From Antedon mediterranea (taxonomy: Eukaryota > Echinodermata > Crinoidea > Comatulida > Antedonidae): DNA of 64,000 bases. The DNA lies in the NCBI RefSeq assembly GCF_964355755.1, contig NC_092677.1, forward strand, positions 875,001-939,000. Reading direction: 5' to 3'. Both the position numbers and the translations under genes were made by a program. Of this stretch, positions 31,565 through 45,235 are shown one piece after another; within the stretch, counting starts at the first letter, position 1; each line of letters starts with the position of its first letter. The notes below the pieces were generated by a model that saw only the letters and a list, made by a program, of their open reading frames with translations, made no database searches and was not told the DNA's origin.

Positions 31565-32778
31565 GGTTATCCGCGGCGCAAAAGCCACGCGCATGACACC
31601 TAAGTTAGAATATTGCGCGCAGAAAAACGATTATACCATTGAAAAAATGTTAGTGAGCCCTCTATTTTGCGTCGCGTCTAAGTGTGCACGGTATACACTA
31701 TATACTGTATACGTACTACATAAAGTGCAGAATAGGTGAAAATAAGTGACCAAAGTTGTTGACGATTTTGCAAATGATGACGTTATAACAGTCTTAAAAA
31801 TTGTTAACCATGCGAAAGATAATTGATTGACCTAGACAATATAAAAAAATTGAGGGAAATGGAATACGGATAAGTAGAGATGCGCTCTATTAAATGTGAC
31901 CAGCTATGACGAAAGAGAAAAAACTCCTATATTTTATATTCGAGTGGCCATACGATGACGTCATAATGCTTGGTTAGCCATATTAATGCATGATTCGATA
32001 AAAACAACTCATCTACTTCCAGAATATGTAATTTAAAAAAAGTTCACCGCGTAGTTTAGAATTTATGACTGTTTAAAAAAAGGCATAATTTTGACGAATT
32101 TCTGAACTTTTTTTTAAAAATGCGCGCAAATTGTCAAATTTTAAGTGCTCGTATGAGGTGATATTAAGTCGAAATTGTATAAAAATTGGTAAAATTACTA
32201 GAAAATACTGGAAAAACAAAAATCAAGCAAAAAAAAATTGTTTTTGCGCTACGTGCGCACGCGCGCGTAAAAAAAGTGCGCATGCCTGGCAATTTTTGAA
32301 ATGCTCAAAATGACATGAAACGCGTAGAAAGTTGATTAGAAGTTGATTTTTTGCATTTTGAAATTTTAAACGTGCGTGCGCACGTAACTTTTAGCGCAAT
32401 CTGCCATTTTTAATCCATAGAAAGTTTGCGCTTGATATGACTTAAATTTTCACCAAGTTTCAATACAAAATGACTTTTGGTTTTTAATCTATGATCAATC
32501 ATTGAAATTCATAAAATTGCGCGTAACTTACGCTGCGCGACTCAAAATTCATAAAAAAAAGTTTCTTGCACATCTACAGCAACAGGGCAATATTTTTCCA
32601 AAGTTATACAATCATATGTTGGCCAGAATTAGAGATAGGCTGCGAACAAAATTCGTGGAAAGAAAGAAGAATAAAGAAAAAAAAAAAAAAAAAAAAAAAA
32701 GATCCTTACAATAACAAGGGGTTATCCGCCAAGTGCGGATAACCAACTAGATTTGAACTCGTCACTACGGACGAGTTA
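31565..32778 (+). mobile_element. Non-autonomous unit B5, one subterminal hairpin
   Basis: The left end reads GGTTATCCGCGGCG. The subterminal hairpin is at 32720-32744 after a long A-tract. Confidence 0.7.
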
Positions 32779-33896
32779 GGTTATCCGCAGTGCAAAAGCC
32801 ACGTGCACGTCATACGTTAGAATAGTGCGCGCAAAAAAATAAAACGATTATGGCATTGAAAAATGTTAGTGCGCTCTCTATGTTGTGTCGCGTCTAAGTA
32901 TATACGGTATAACACTATATACTGTATACGTACTACATACAGTGCAGAATAGGTGAAAATAAGTGACCAAAGTTATTGACGCATTTGAATATGATGACGT
33001 CATCACAATTTTTAAAATGGTGGATCATGCGAAAGGTAATTGATTGATCTAGACAATATAAAAAAATTGAGTGAAATGGAATAAGGATAAGTAGAGATGC
33101 GCTCTATTAAATTGACGAGCTATGACGAAAGAGAAAAAAATCCTATATTTTATATTCGGGTGGCCATACGATGACGTCACAATGTCTGGTTAGCCATATC
33201 AATGCATGATTCGAGAAAAACAACTCATCTACTTCCAGAATCTGAAATTTTAAATATTTTCACCTCGGAGTTTAGAATCTATGACTGTTTTAAAAAAGGC
33301 ATAATTTTGACGAATTATTGAACTTTTTCTTCAAAAACGCGCGCAAATTGTTCAATTCTACGTGCTCGTATGACGTGATTTTAAGTCGAAATTGATTGAA
33401 AATTGGTAAATGTACTAGAAAAGGCTGAAAAAACAAAAATCAAGCAAAAAAAAGATGTTTTTGCGCTACGTGCGCACGCGCGCGTAAAAAAATTGCGCAC
33501 GTGTGGGAATTTTTGAAATGCTCAAAATGACATGAAACGCATAGAAAGTTGATTAGAAATTGATTTTTCGCATTTTGAAATTTCAAACGCGCGTGCGCGC
33601 GTAACTTTTTGTGAAACATGCCATTTTTAATCCATAGAAAGTTTGCGCATGATCTCACTTAAATTTTCACAAAGTTTCAATACAAAACAACTTTTAGTTT
33701 TTATTCTATGATCAATCATTGAAATTCATAAAATCGCGCGTAACTTACGCTGCGCAACTCCAAAATCGTCCAAAAGCTTGGCTGCACATCTACAGCTATA
33801 GGTCAACCTTATGAAAAAGTTATACAATCTTATGTTGGCCACAAGATAGAGATGTGCTGCGAACAAAATTCGGGGAAAGAAAGAAGAATAACATAG

Positions 33897-33927
<31 letters not shown>

Positions 33928-34003
33928 TCCTGACAATAACAAGGGGTTATCCGCCAAGTGCGGATAACCAACTAGATTTGAACTCGTCACTACGGACGAG
34001 TTA
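32779..34003 (+). mobile_element. Non-autonomous unit B6, one subterminal hairpin
   Basis: The hairpin is at 33945-33969. The left third closely matches B18 (shared GCAAAAAAATAAAACG and CTCTATGTTG). Confidence 0.7.
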
Positions 34004-35228
34004 GGTTATCCGCATCGCAAAACCCACGCGCATGACACCTAAGTTAGAATATTGCGCGCAGAAAAACGATTATGCCATTGAAAAAATGTTAGTGAGCCCT
34101 CTATTTTGTGTCGCGTCTAAGTGTTTACGGTATACACTATATACTGTATACGTACTACGTACAGTGCAGAATAGGTGAAAATAAGTGACCAAAGTTATTG
34201 ACGCATTTGAACATGATGACGTCATCACAATTTTAAATATGGTGAATCATGCGAAAGATAATTGATTGATCTAGACAATATAAAAAAATTGAGTGAAATG
34301 GAATACGGATAAGTGGAGATGCGCTCTATTAAATTTGACGAGCTATGACGAAAGTGAAAAAAATCCTATATTTCATATTTGAGGGGCCAAAGGATGACGT
34401 CACAATGTCCGGTTAGCCATATCAATGCATGATTCGAGAAAAACAACTACTCTACTTCCAGAATATGTAATTTTAAAAAAGTTCACCACGTAGTTTAGAA
34501 TTTATGACTGTTTAAAAAAAGGTCTAATTTTGACAATTTTTTGAAGTTTTTCATCAAAAACACGCGCAAATTATCCAATTCTACGTGCTCGTGTGACGTG
34601 ATTTTAAGTCGAAATTGATTGAAAATTCATAAATTTACTAGAAAAGGCTGAAAAAACAAAAATCAAGCCAAAAAAAGATGTTTTTGCGCTACGTGCGCAC
34701 GCGCGCGTAAAAAAATTGCGCACGAGTGGGAATTTTTGAAATGCTCAAAATGACCTGAAACGCATAGAAAGTTGATTAGAAACGGATTTTTCGCAATTTG
34801 TAATTTTAAACGCGCATGCGCGCGTAACTTTTTGTGCAACCTGCCATTTTTAATCCATAGAAAGTTTGCACCTAATATAACTTAAATTTTCACCAAGTTT
34901 CAATACAAAATGACTTTTGGTTTTTAATCTATGATCAATCATTGAAATTCATAAAATCGCGCGTAACTTACGCTGCGCGACTCAAAATTCATAAAAAAAA
35001 GTTTCATGCACATCTACAGCTACAGGGCAATCTTATGACAAAGTTACACAATCTTATGTTAGCCAGAAGATAGAGATATGCTGCGAACAAAAATCGTGGA
35101 AAGAAAGAAGAAAATAGAAAAAAAAAGAGAAAAATAAAAAAAAAAAAAAAGATCCTGACAATAACAAGGGGTTATCCGCCAAGTGCGGATAACCAACTAG
35201 ATTTGAACTCGTCACTACGGACGAGTTA
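34004..35228 (+). mobile_element. Non-autonomous unit B7, one subterminal hairpin
   Basis: The hairpin is at 35170-35194. The left end reads GGTTATCCGCATCG, and CACGCGCATGACACC is shared with B5. Confidence 0.7.
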
Positions 35229-36341
35229 GGTTATCCGCAGCGCAAAATCCACGTGCACGTCGTACGTTAGAATATTGCGCGCAGATAAACGATGATGCCA
35301 TTGAAACAATTTTAGTTTTCTCTCTATTTTGCGTCACGTCTAAGTATATACGGTATACACTATATTATACTCTATACGTACTACATACAGTGCAGAATAG
35401 GTGAAAGTTAGTGACCAAAGTTATTGACGCTTTTGGACATGATGACGTCATCACAATTTTTAAACTAATGAATCATGCGAAAGATAATTGATTGACTTAG
35501 ACAATATAAAGAAATGGAGGGCAATGGAATACGGATAAGTGGAGATGCGCTCTATTAAATGTGATGAGCTATACGAAAGAGAAAAAAATCCTATATTTTA
35601 TATTTGAGTGGCCATACGATGACGTCACAATGTACAGTTAGCTATATTGATGCATGATTCGATATCTACAACTCATCTACTTCCACAATATGTAATTTAA
35701 AAAAAGTTCACCACGTAGTTTAGAATCTATGACTTTTTAAAAAAAGGCATAATTTTCACAAATTTTTGAACTTTTCATCAAAAACGCGCGCAAATTGTTC
35801 AATTCTACGTGCTCGTATGACGTGATTTTAAGTCAAAATCCATTGAAAATTGGTAAATTTACTAGAAAAGGCTGAAAAAACAAAAATTAAGCAAAAAAAA
35901 TATGTTTTTGCGCTAAATGCGCACGCGCGCGTAAAAAAATTGCGCACGCGTGGGAATTTTTGAAATGCTCAAAATGACCTGAAACGCGTAGAAAGTTGAT
36001 TAGAAATTGATTTTACGCATTTTGAAATTTTAAACGCGCGGGCGCGCATAACTTTCTGTCAAACATGCAATTTTTAATCCATAGAAAGTTGGAGAATATT
36101 ATGACTTAAATTTTCACCAAGTTTCAATACAAAATGACTTTTAGTTTTTATTCAAAGATCAATCATTGAAATTCATAAAATCGCGCGTAACTTACGCTGC
36201 GCGACTCGAAATTCGAAAAAAAAAATGTCATGCACATCTACATCTACAGGCCAATCTTATAACAAAGAATATAGAATCATATGTTGGCTAGAATTAGAGA
36301 TACGCTGCGAACAAAATTCGTGGAAAGAAAGAAGAATAAAG

Positions 36342-36382
<41 letters not shown>

Positions 36383-36458
36383 TCCTGACAATAACAAGGG
36401 GTTATCCGCCAAGTGCGGATAACCAACTAGATTTGAACTCGTCACTACGGACGAGTTA
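35229..36458 (+). mobile_element. Non-autonomous unit B8, one subterminal hairpin
   Basis: The hairpin is at 36400-36424 behind an A-tract of about forty bases. The left two thirds are almost identical to the next unit, B9, while the right thirds differ. Confidence 0.7.
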
Positions 36459-37611
36459 GGTTATCCGCAGCGCAAAAGCCACGTGCACGTCGTACGTTAG
36501 AATATTGCGCGCAGATAAACGATGATGCCATTGAAACAATTTCAGTTTTCTCTCTATTTTGCGTCACGTCTAAGTATATACGGTATACACTATATTATAC
36601 TCTATACGTACTACATACAGTGCAGAATAGGTGAAAATAAGTGACCAAAGTTATTGACGCTTTTGGACATGATGACGTCATCACAATTTTTAAACTAATG
36701 AATCATGCGAAAGATAATTGATTGACTTAGACAATATAAAGAAATGGAGGGCAATGGAATACGGATAAGTGGAGATGCGCTCTATTAAATGTGATGAGCT
36801 ATACGAAAGAGAAAAAAATCCTATATTTTATATTTGAGTGGCCATACGATGACGTCACAATGTCCAGTTAGCTATATTGATGCATGATTCGATATCTACA
36901 ACTCATCTACTTCCACAATATGTAATTTAAAAAAAGTTCACCACGTAGTTTAGAATCTATGACTTTTTAAAAAAAGGCATAATTTTCACGAATTTTTGAA
37001 CTTTTTCATCAAAAACGCGCGCAAATTGTTCAATTCTACGTGCTCGTATGACGTGATTTTAAGTCAAAATCCATTGAAAATTGGTAAATTTACTAGAAAA
37101 GGCTGAAAAAACAAAAGCCAAGCAAAAAAAATATGTTTTTGCGCTACGTGCGCACGCGCGCGTAAAAAAATGCGCGCTGGTGGGAATTTTTGAAATGCTC
37201 AAAATGACCTGAAACGCGTAGAAAGTTGATTAGAAATTGATTTTTCGCGACTTGAAATTTTAAACGCGCGTGCGCGCGTAATTTTTGCGCAACCTGCCAT
37301 TTTTAATCTACAGAAAGTTTGCGCTTTATATGACTTATATTTTCACCAAGTTTCAATACAAAATGACTTTTGGTTTTTAATCTATGATCAATAATTGAAA
37401 TTCATAAAATCGCGCGTAACTAACGCTGCGCGACTCGAAATTTGAAAAAAAAAGTTTCTTGCACATCTACAGATATAGGGCAATCTTTTGACAAAGTTAT
37501 ACAATCTTCTGTTGGCTAGAATTAGAGATACGCTGCCCACAAAAAATGGGAGAGAAGTGTGGAAAGAAAGAAATAAATACTAGATTTGAACTCGTCACTA
37601 CGGACGAGTTA
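36459..37611 (+). mobile_element. Non-autonomous unit B9, short class
   Basis: The left part duplicates B8. The right part, with ATGGGAGAGAAGTGTGG, matches B16. No subterminal hairpin. Confidence 0.7.
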
Positions 37612-38826
37612 GGTTATCCGCAGCGCAAAAGCCACGTGCACGTCATACGTTAGAATATTGAGCGCAAAAAAAAAAACGATTATGGCATTGAAAAATGTTA
37701 GTGCGCTCTCTATTTTGCGTCGCGTCTAAGTATATACGGTATAACACTATATACTGTATACGTACTACATACAGTGCAGAATAGGTGAAAATAAGTGACC
37801 AAAGTTATTGACGCATTTGAACATGATGACGTCATCACAATTTTTAAAATCGTGGATCATGCGAAAGATAATTGATTGATCTAGACAATATAAAAAAATT
37901 GAGTGAAATGGAATAAGGATAAGTAGAGATGCGCTCTATTAAATTGACGAGCTATGACGAAAGAGAAAAAAATCCTATATTTTATATTCGGGTGGCCATA
38001 CGATGACGTCACAATGTCCGGTTAGCCATATCAATGCATGATTCGAGAAAAACAACTCATCTACTTCCAGAATATGTAATTTTAAAAAAGTTCACCACGT
38101 AGTTTAGAATTTATGACTGTTTAAAAAAAGGTCTAATTTTGACGATTTTTTGAAGTTTTTCATCAAAAACACGCGCAAATTATCCAATTCTACGTGCTCG
38201 TGTGACGTGATTTTAAGTCTAAATTGATTGAAAATTTATAAATTTACTAGAAAAGGCTGAAAAAACAAAAATCAAGCAAAAAAAAGATGTTTTTGCGCTA
38301 TGTGCGCACGCGCGCGTAAAAAATTTGCGCACGCGTGGGAATTTTTGAAATGCTCAAAATGACATGAAATGCATAGAAAGTTGATTAGAAATTGATTTTT
38401 CGCATTTTGAAATTTTAAACGCGCGTGCGCGCGTAACTTTTTGCAAAACATGCCATTTTTAATCCATAGAAAGTTTGCGCATGATATGACTTAAATTTTC
38501 ACCAAGTTTCAATACAAAATGACTTTTGGTTTTTAATCTATGATCAATCATTGAAATTCATAAAATCGCGCGTAACTTACGCTGCGCAACTCCGAAATCG
38601 TCCAAAAGCTTGGCTGCACATCTACAGCTATAGGTCAATCTTATGACAAAGTTATACAATCTTATGTTGGCCAGAATTAGAGATATGCGACCAACAAAAT
38701 TCGTGGAAAGAAAGAAGAACATAGAAAAAAAAAAAAAAAAAAAAAAAAGATCCTGACAATAACAAGGGGTTATCCGCCAAGTGCGGATAACCAACTAGAT
38801 TTGAACTCGTCACTACGGACGAGTTA
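37612..38826 (+). mobile_element. Non-autonomous unit B10, one subterminal hairpin
   Basis: The hairpin is at 38768-38792. The left part resembles B6 and B18; the middle resembles B7. Confidence 0.7.
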
Positions 38827-40050
38827 GGTTATCCGCAGAGCAAACGCCACGTGCACGTCATACGTTAGAATATTGTGCAGAGAAAACCATTATGCCATTG
38901 AAAAAATGTTAGTGCGCTCTCTATTTTACGTCACGCCTAAGTATACACAGTATACACTATACATTGTATACGTACTACATACAGTGAAGAATATGTGAAA
39001 ATAAGTGGCCCAAGTTATTGGCGCTTTTGGACATGATGACGTCATCACAATTTTAAAAACGGTATATCATGCAAAAGATAATTGATTGGCATAGACAATA
39101 TAAAAAAATGGGGGAAAATGGAATTCGGATAAGTGGAGATGCGCTCTATTAAATGTGATGAGCTATGACGAAAGAGACAAAAATCCTATATTTTATATTC
39201 GAGTGGCCATACGATGACGTCACTATGTCCTGTTAGCCATATCGATGCATGATTCGATATCTACAACTCATCAACTTCCAGAATGTGTAATTTAAAAAAA
39301 GTTCACCTCGTAGTTTACAATCTATGACTGTTTTAAAAAAGGCATAATTTTGACAAATTTTTGAACTTTTTCTTCAAAAACGCGCGCAAATTGTTCAATT
39401 CTACGTGCTTGTATGACGTGATTTTAAGTCGAAATTGATTGAAAGTTGGTAAATTTACTAGAAAAGGCTGAAAAAACAAAAATCAAGCAAAAAAAAGATG
39501 TTTTTGCGCTACGTGCGCACGCGCGCGTAAAAAAAATGCGCACGCCTGGGAATTTTTGAAATGCTCAAAATGCCCTGAAACGCGTAGAAAGTTGATTAGA
39601 AATGAATATTTCGCAATTTGAAATTTTAAACGCGCGTGCTCGCGTAACTTTATGTCAAACATGCCATTTTTAATCCATAGAAAGTTTGCGCATGATATAA
39701 CTTAAATTTTCACGAAGTTTCAATAGAAAATGACTTTTGGTTTTCAATCTATGATCAATCATTGAAATTCATAAAATCGCGCGTAACTTGCGCTGCGCGA
39801 CTCCAAATTCATAAAAAAAAGTTTCTTGCACATCTACAGCTACAGGGCAATCTTATGACAAAGTTATAGAATCTTATGTTGACTAGAATTAGAGATACGC
39901 TGCGAACAAAAATCGTGGAAAGAAAGAAGAAAATAGAAAAAAAAAGAGAAAAAAAATAAAAAAAATAAAAAAGATCCTGACAATAACAAGGGGTTATCCG
40001 CCAAGTGCGGATAACCAACTAGATTTGAACTCGTCACTACGGACGAGTTA
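38827..40050 (+). mobile_element. Non-autonomous unit B11, one subterminal hairpin
   Basis: The hairpin is at 39992-40016. Its right end is nearly identical to that of the copy 1 terminal module (26500-26834), including the interrupted A-tract. Confidence 0.7.
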
Positions 40051-41270
40051 GGTTATCCGCAGAGCAAAAGCCACGTGCACGTCATACGTTAGAATATTGC
40101 GCAGAGAAAAACATTATGCCATTGAAAAAATGTTAGTGCGCTCTCTATTTTACGTCACGTCTAAGTATACACAGTATACACTATATATTGTATACGTACT
40201 ACATACAGTGAAGAATATGTGAAAATAAGTGGCCCAAGTTATTGACGCTTTTGGACATGATGACGTCATCACAATTTTAAAAACGGTATATCATGCGAAA
40301 GATAATTGATTGGCATAGACAATATAAAAAAATGGGGGGAAATGGAATTGGGATAAGTGGAGATGCGCTCTATTAAATGTGATGAGCTATGACAAAAGAG
40401 ACAAAAATCCTATATTTTATATTTGAGTGGCCATACGATGACGTCACTATGTCCTGTTAGCCATATCGATGCATGATTCGATATCTAAAACTAATCAACT
40501 TCCAGAATATGTAATTTTAAAAAAGTTCACCACGTAGTTTACAATCTATGACTGTTTTAAAAAAGGCATAATTTTGACAAATTTTTGACCTTTTTCATCA
40601 AAAACGCGCGCAAATTGTTCAATTCTACGTGCTCGTATGACGTGATTTTAATTCAAAATTGATTGAAAATTGGTAAATTTACTAGAAAAAGCTGAAAAAA
40701 CAAAAATCAAGCAAAAAAAAAATGTTTTTGCGCTAAGTGCGCACGCGCGCGTAAAAAAACTGCGCATGCGTGGGAATTTTTGAAATGTTCAAAATGACCT
40801 GAAACGCGTAGAAAGTTGATTAGAAATTGATTTTACGCATTTTGAAATTTTAAACGCGCGTGCGCGCGTAATTTTTTGTGAAACATGCCATTTTTAATCC
40901 ATAAAAAGTTTGCGCTTAATATGACTTAAATTTTCACTAAGTTTCAAAACAAAATGACTTATAGTTTTTAATCTATGATCAATCATTGAAATTCATAAAA
41001 TCGCACTTAACTTACGCTGCGCGACTCTAAAGTCAAAAAACGAAACGTCCTGCACATCTACCGCTACAGGTCAATATTATGACAAAGTTACACAATCTTA
41101 TGTTGGCCAGAATTAGAGATATGCGACCAACAAAATTCGTGGAAAGAAAGAAGAAAATAGAAAAAAAAAGAGAAAAAAAATAAAAAAAAAAAGATCCTGA
41201 CAATAACAAGGGGTTATCCGCCAAGAGCGGATAACCAACTAGATTTGAACTCGTCACTACGGACGAGTTA
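40051..41270 (+). mobile_element. Non-autonomous unit B12, one subterminal hairpin
   Basis: The hairpin at 41212-41236 has loop CAAGA with both arms intact. The left part is closely related to B15. Confidence 0.7.
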
Positions 41271-42495
41271 GGTTATCCGCAGCGCAAAAGCCACGTGCAC
41301 GTCGTACGTTAGAATATTGCGCGCAGAAAAACGATTATGCCATTGAAAAAAATGTTAGTGCGCTCTCTATTTTGTGTCACGTCAAAGTATATACGGTATA
41401 CACTATATTCTGTATACGTACTACATACAGTGCAGAATAGGTGAAAATAAGGGACCAAAGTTATTGACGCTTTTGGACATGATGACGTCATCATAATTTA
41501 AAAAATGGTAGATTATGCGAAAGATAATTGATTGGCCTAGACAATAATAACAAAATTGAAGGAAATGGAATACGGATAAGTGGAGATGCGCTCTATTAAA
41601 TGTGACGAGCTATGACGAAAGAGACAAAAATCCTATATTTCATATTCGAGTGGCCAAACGATGACGTCACAATGTCCGGTTAGCCATATCGATGCATGAT
41701 TCTATATCTACAACTCATCAACTTCCAGAATGTGTAATTTAAAAAAAGTTCACCTCGTAGTTTACAATCTATGACTGTTTTAAAAAAGGCATAATTTTGA
41801 GGAATTTTTGAACTTTTTCTTCAAAAACGCGCGCAAATTGTTCAATTCTACGTGCTCGTATGACGTGATTTTATGTCGAAATTGATTAAAAATTGGTAGA
41901 ATTACTAGAAAAGGCTGAAAAAACAAAAATCAAGCAAAAAAAAGATGTTTTTGCGCTAATTGCGCACGCGCGCGTAAAAAAATTGCGCACGCGTGGGAAT
42001 TTTTTAAATGTTCAAAATGACCTGAAACGCGTAGAAAGTTGATTAGAAATTGATTTTACGCATTTTGAAATTTTGAACGCGCGTGCGCGCGTAACTTTCT
42101 GTCAAACATGCCATTTTTAATCCATAGAAAGTTTTAGCATGTTATGACTTAAATTTTCACCAAGTTTCAATACAAAATGACTTTTAGTTTTTAATCTATG
42201 ATCAATCATTGAAATTCATAAAATCGCGCGTAACTTACGCTGCGCAACTCCGAAATCGTCGAAAAGCTTCGCTGCACATCTACAGCTATAGGTCAATCTT
42301 ATGACAAAGTTATACAATGTTATGTTGAGAAGATTTAGAGATACATGCGCAACAAAATTCTGGGAAAGAAAGAAGAAAAAAGAAAAAAAAGAAAAAAAAT
42401 AAGAAAAAAAAAAAAAAGATCCTGACAATAACAAGGGGTTATCCGCCAAGTGCGGATAACCAACTAGATTTGAACTCGTCACTTTGACGAGTTCG
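41271..42495 (+). mobile_element. Non-autonomous unit B13, altered terminal hairpin
   Basis: The subterminal hairpin is at 42437-42461. The terminal hairpin before 42496 has the stem arms AACTCGTCA and TGACGAGTT around CTT instead of the usual six-base loop, so pairing is kept. Confidence 0.7.
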
Positions 42496-44082
42496 GGTTA
42501 TCCGCGCATACGCAACATGCACGTACTTTAAACTATATGAACCTCGACAATTATTATGCCATCCTTTGACATGAAATAAAAATGTTTACAGTGCTGAATT
42601 GTACCTATTATGTAGCATACACCATATTACAGTATTTTACAGAATAAACTGTATATATGTTATATACAGTGTAGCATAGACGGAATTACGAGACCCATCT
42701 TTTAAATCCAATTATTAACACGATGACATCATCAAATTGACATATAAAGATAACCACTTTGGAAGATAATTATCTAAATAATTACATTAAAACAAATTTG
42801 AAGAATTTTGGGAACGTAAAAGTGAGATGCGCTCTCGTTTAAACGCAATGAACTTTGACGCAAGAGATGAAAATATGACTTTTTTAATTCAACTGGCCAT
42901 ATGATGACGTCACAACATCTGATTGGCAAAATATTCACATCAATTCATATCTACAATCCAATAGCTTCCAGAAAACGTTTTAATCATGATTATTACTTTT
43001 TAATCTGACGAGCTATAACAGATTGATATTTACTGTAAAGATGAAAATAAGTGACCCAAGTTATTTACGTTTTTAGACATGATGACGTCATAAAAATTAA
43101 AATATTTTTAATTCATGCGAAAGATAGTTGATTGACGTAGACAATATTACAATTTCGGGGGAAATGGAATACGTATAAGCGAGATGCGGTTTGTTGAATG
43201 TGATGAGCAATAACGAAAGAGTAAAAAATCCTATATTTTACATTCGTGTGGCCATACGATGACGTCATAACATTCGAGTGGTAAAGGTTCGGCATGAATT
43301 CATATCTACAACATATCTGCTTACATATTAAATTAAAAAAATTGGGGGTCGTGGATGATCCTGAGGAGCTATAATAGATTAAAAATAGGCTTAATTTTGA
43401 CAATATGTTGTCACTTTTGCAACTAAAACGCACGCAAATGGTGTAAATCAACGTGTTCGTATGACGTCATTTTAATTTGAAATGATGTCAATCTTTTTTA
43501 AAATAACTAGGAAAGACTGTAAAATTATAATTCAAGAGAAAAACACATGATTTTCATGCTCCGTGCGCACCTTACGCGTAATTTTTTTCGCGCGCGTGGG
43601 AATTTTTGACATGCTCAAAATGTCATGATCAGCGTAGAAAGTTGATTAGAAATTAATTTTGCGCATTTTAAATTTTTAAATGCGCGTGCGCGCGTAACTT
43701 CTTGTGAAACATGTCATTTTTAATCCATAGAAAGTTTGCCCTTAATTTAACTTAAATTTTCACCAAGTTTCAATATAAAATTACTTTTGGTTTATAATCT
43801 ATGACCAATCATTGAAATTCATAAAATCGCGCGTAACTTACGCTGCGCGACTCTAAAGTCATATAACGAAGTTTCTTGCACATCTACAGCTACAGGTCAA
43901 TCTTATGACAAAGTTATACAATCTTATGTTGACAAGGATGAGAGATATGCGACGCACAAAAATCCGGGAAAGAAAGAAGAATAAAGATGAAGAAAAAAGA
44001 TATTTACAATAACAAGGGTTATCCGCAACTTACTAGTTGCGGATAACCAACTAGATTTGAACTCGTCACTACGGACGAGTTA
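42496..44082 (+). mobile_element. Strongly diverged non-autonomous unit B14 (1.59 kb)
   Basis: The left end, GGTTATCCGCGCATACGCAAC, resembles the autonomous left end at 7630 (GGTTATCCGCG then ACGCAAC) more than the other units. The next several hundred bases align with the autonomous tail near 24540-25000 (shared ATTACGAGACCCAT, AGATAATTATCTAAATAATTA, TTTGGGAACGT). The rest matches the usual module. The subterminal hairpin at 44017-44048 has longer arms of 14 bp. I read it as an internal-deletion derivative of an autonomous element or a separate old non-autonomous lineage. Confidence 0.65.
44017..44048 (+). repeat. Subterminal hairpin with extended 14-bp arms
   Basis: Arms GGTTATCCGCAACT and AGTTGCGGATAACC flank TACT. 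Other units have 10-bp arms around CAAGT, so four extra base pairs are present here and pairing is perfect. Confidence 0.9.
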
Positions 44083-45235
44083 GGTTATCCGCAGAGCAAA
44101 AGCCACGTGCACGTCATACGTTAGAATATTGCGCAGAGAAAAACATTATGCCATTGAAAAAATGTTAGTGCGCTCTCTATTTTACGTCACGTCTAAGTAT
44201 ACACTGTATACACTATATATTGTATACGTACTACATACAGTGAAGAATATGTGAAAATAAGTGGCCCAAGTTATTGACGCTTTTGGACATGATGACGTCA
44301 TCACAATTTTAAAAACGGTATATCATGCGAAACATAATTGATTGGCATAGACAATATAAAAAAATGGGGGGAAATGGAATTGGGATAAGTGAAGATGCGC
44401 TCTATTAAATGTGATGAGCTATGACGAAAGAGACAAAAATCCTATATTTTATATTTGAGTGGCCATACGATGACGTCACTATGTCCTGTTAGCCATATCG
44501 ATGCATGATTCGATATCTACAACTCATCAACTTCCGGAATGTGTAATTTAAAAGAAGTTCACCTCGTAGTTTACAATCTATGACTGTTTTAAAAAAGGCA
44601 TAATTTTGACGAATTTTTCTACTTTTTCTTCAAAAACGCGCGCAAATTGTTCAATTCTACGTGCTCGTATGACGTGATTTTAAGTCGAAATTGATTGAAA
44701 ATTGGTAAATTTACTAGAAAAGGCTGAAAAAACAAAAATCAAGCAAAAAAAACATGTTTTTGCGCTACGTGCGCACGCGCGCGTAAAAAAAATGCGCACG
44801 CGTGGAAATTTTTGAAATGCTCAAAATGCCCTGAAACGCGTAGAAAGTTGATTAGAAATGGATATTTCGCAATTTGAAATTTTAAACGCGCGTGCGCGCG
44901 TAACTTTATGTCAAACATGCCATTTTTAATCCATAGAAAGTTTGCCCTTGATATGACTTAAATGTTCACCAAGTGTCATTACAAAATGACTTTTGGTTTT
45001 TAGTCTATGTTAAATACGCGAAATTCATAAAATCGCGCGTAGCTTACGCTGCGCGACTCTAAAGAAAAAAAACGAGCTGTCCTGCACTTCTACAGATAGA
45101 GGTAAATCTTCTGACAAAGTTATACGATGTAATGTTGATCAGAATTTGAGATACACGTGACACAAAATTTTGGGAAAGAAAGAAGAATAACATAGAAAAA
45201 AAACTAGATTTGAACTCGTCACTACGGACGAGTTA
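44083..45235 (+). mobile_element. Non-autonomous unit B15, short class, variant right part
   Basis: The left part is nearly the same as B12. The right part is a variant (AAGTGTCATTAC, TAAATACGCG, palindrome changed to GCGTAGCTTACGC) shared only with B18. Confidence 0.7.

Noticed and set aside
33900-33925. A-tracts as poly-A tails of SINE or LINE insertions
   Set aside because: They are internal, followed by a constant sequence and hairpin, with no target duplication and no reverse transcriptase anywhere in the window.
43113-43451. 112-codon minus-strand frame in the diverged unit B14
   Set aside because: No motif is recognised, and it overlaps sequence homologous to non-coding unit regions.
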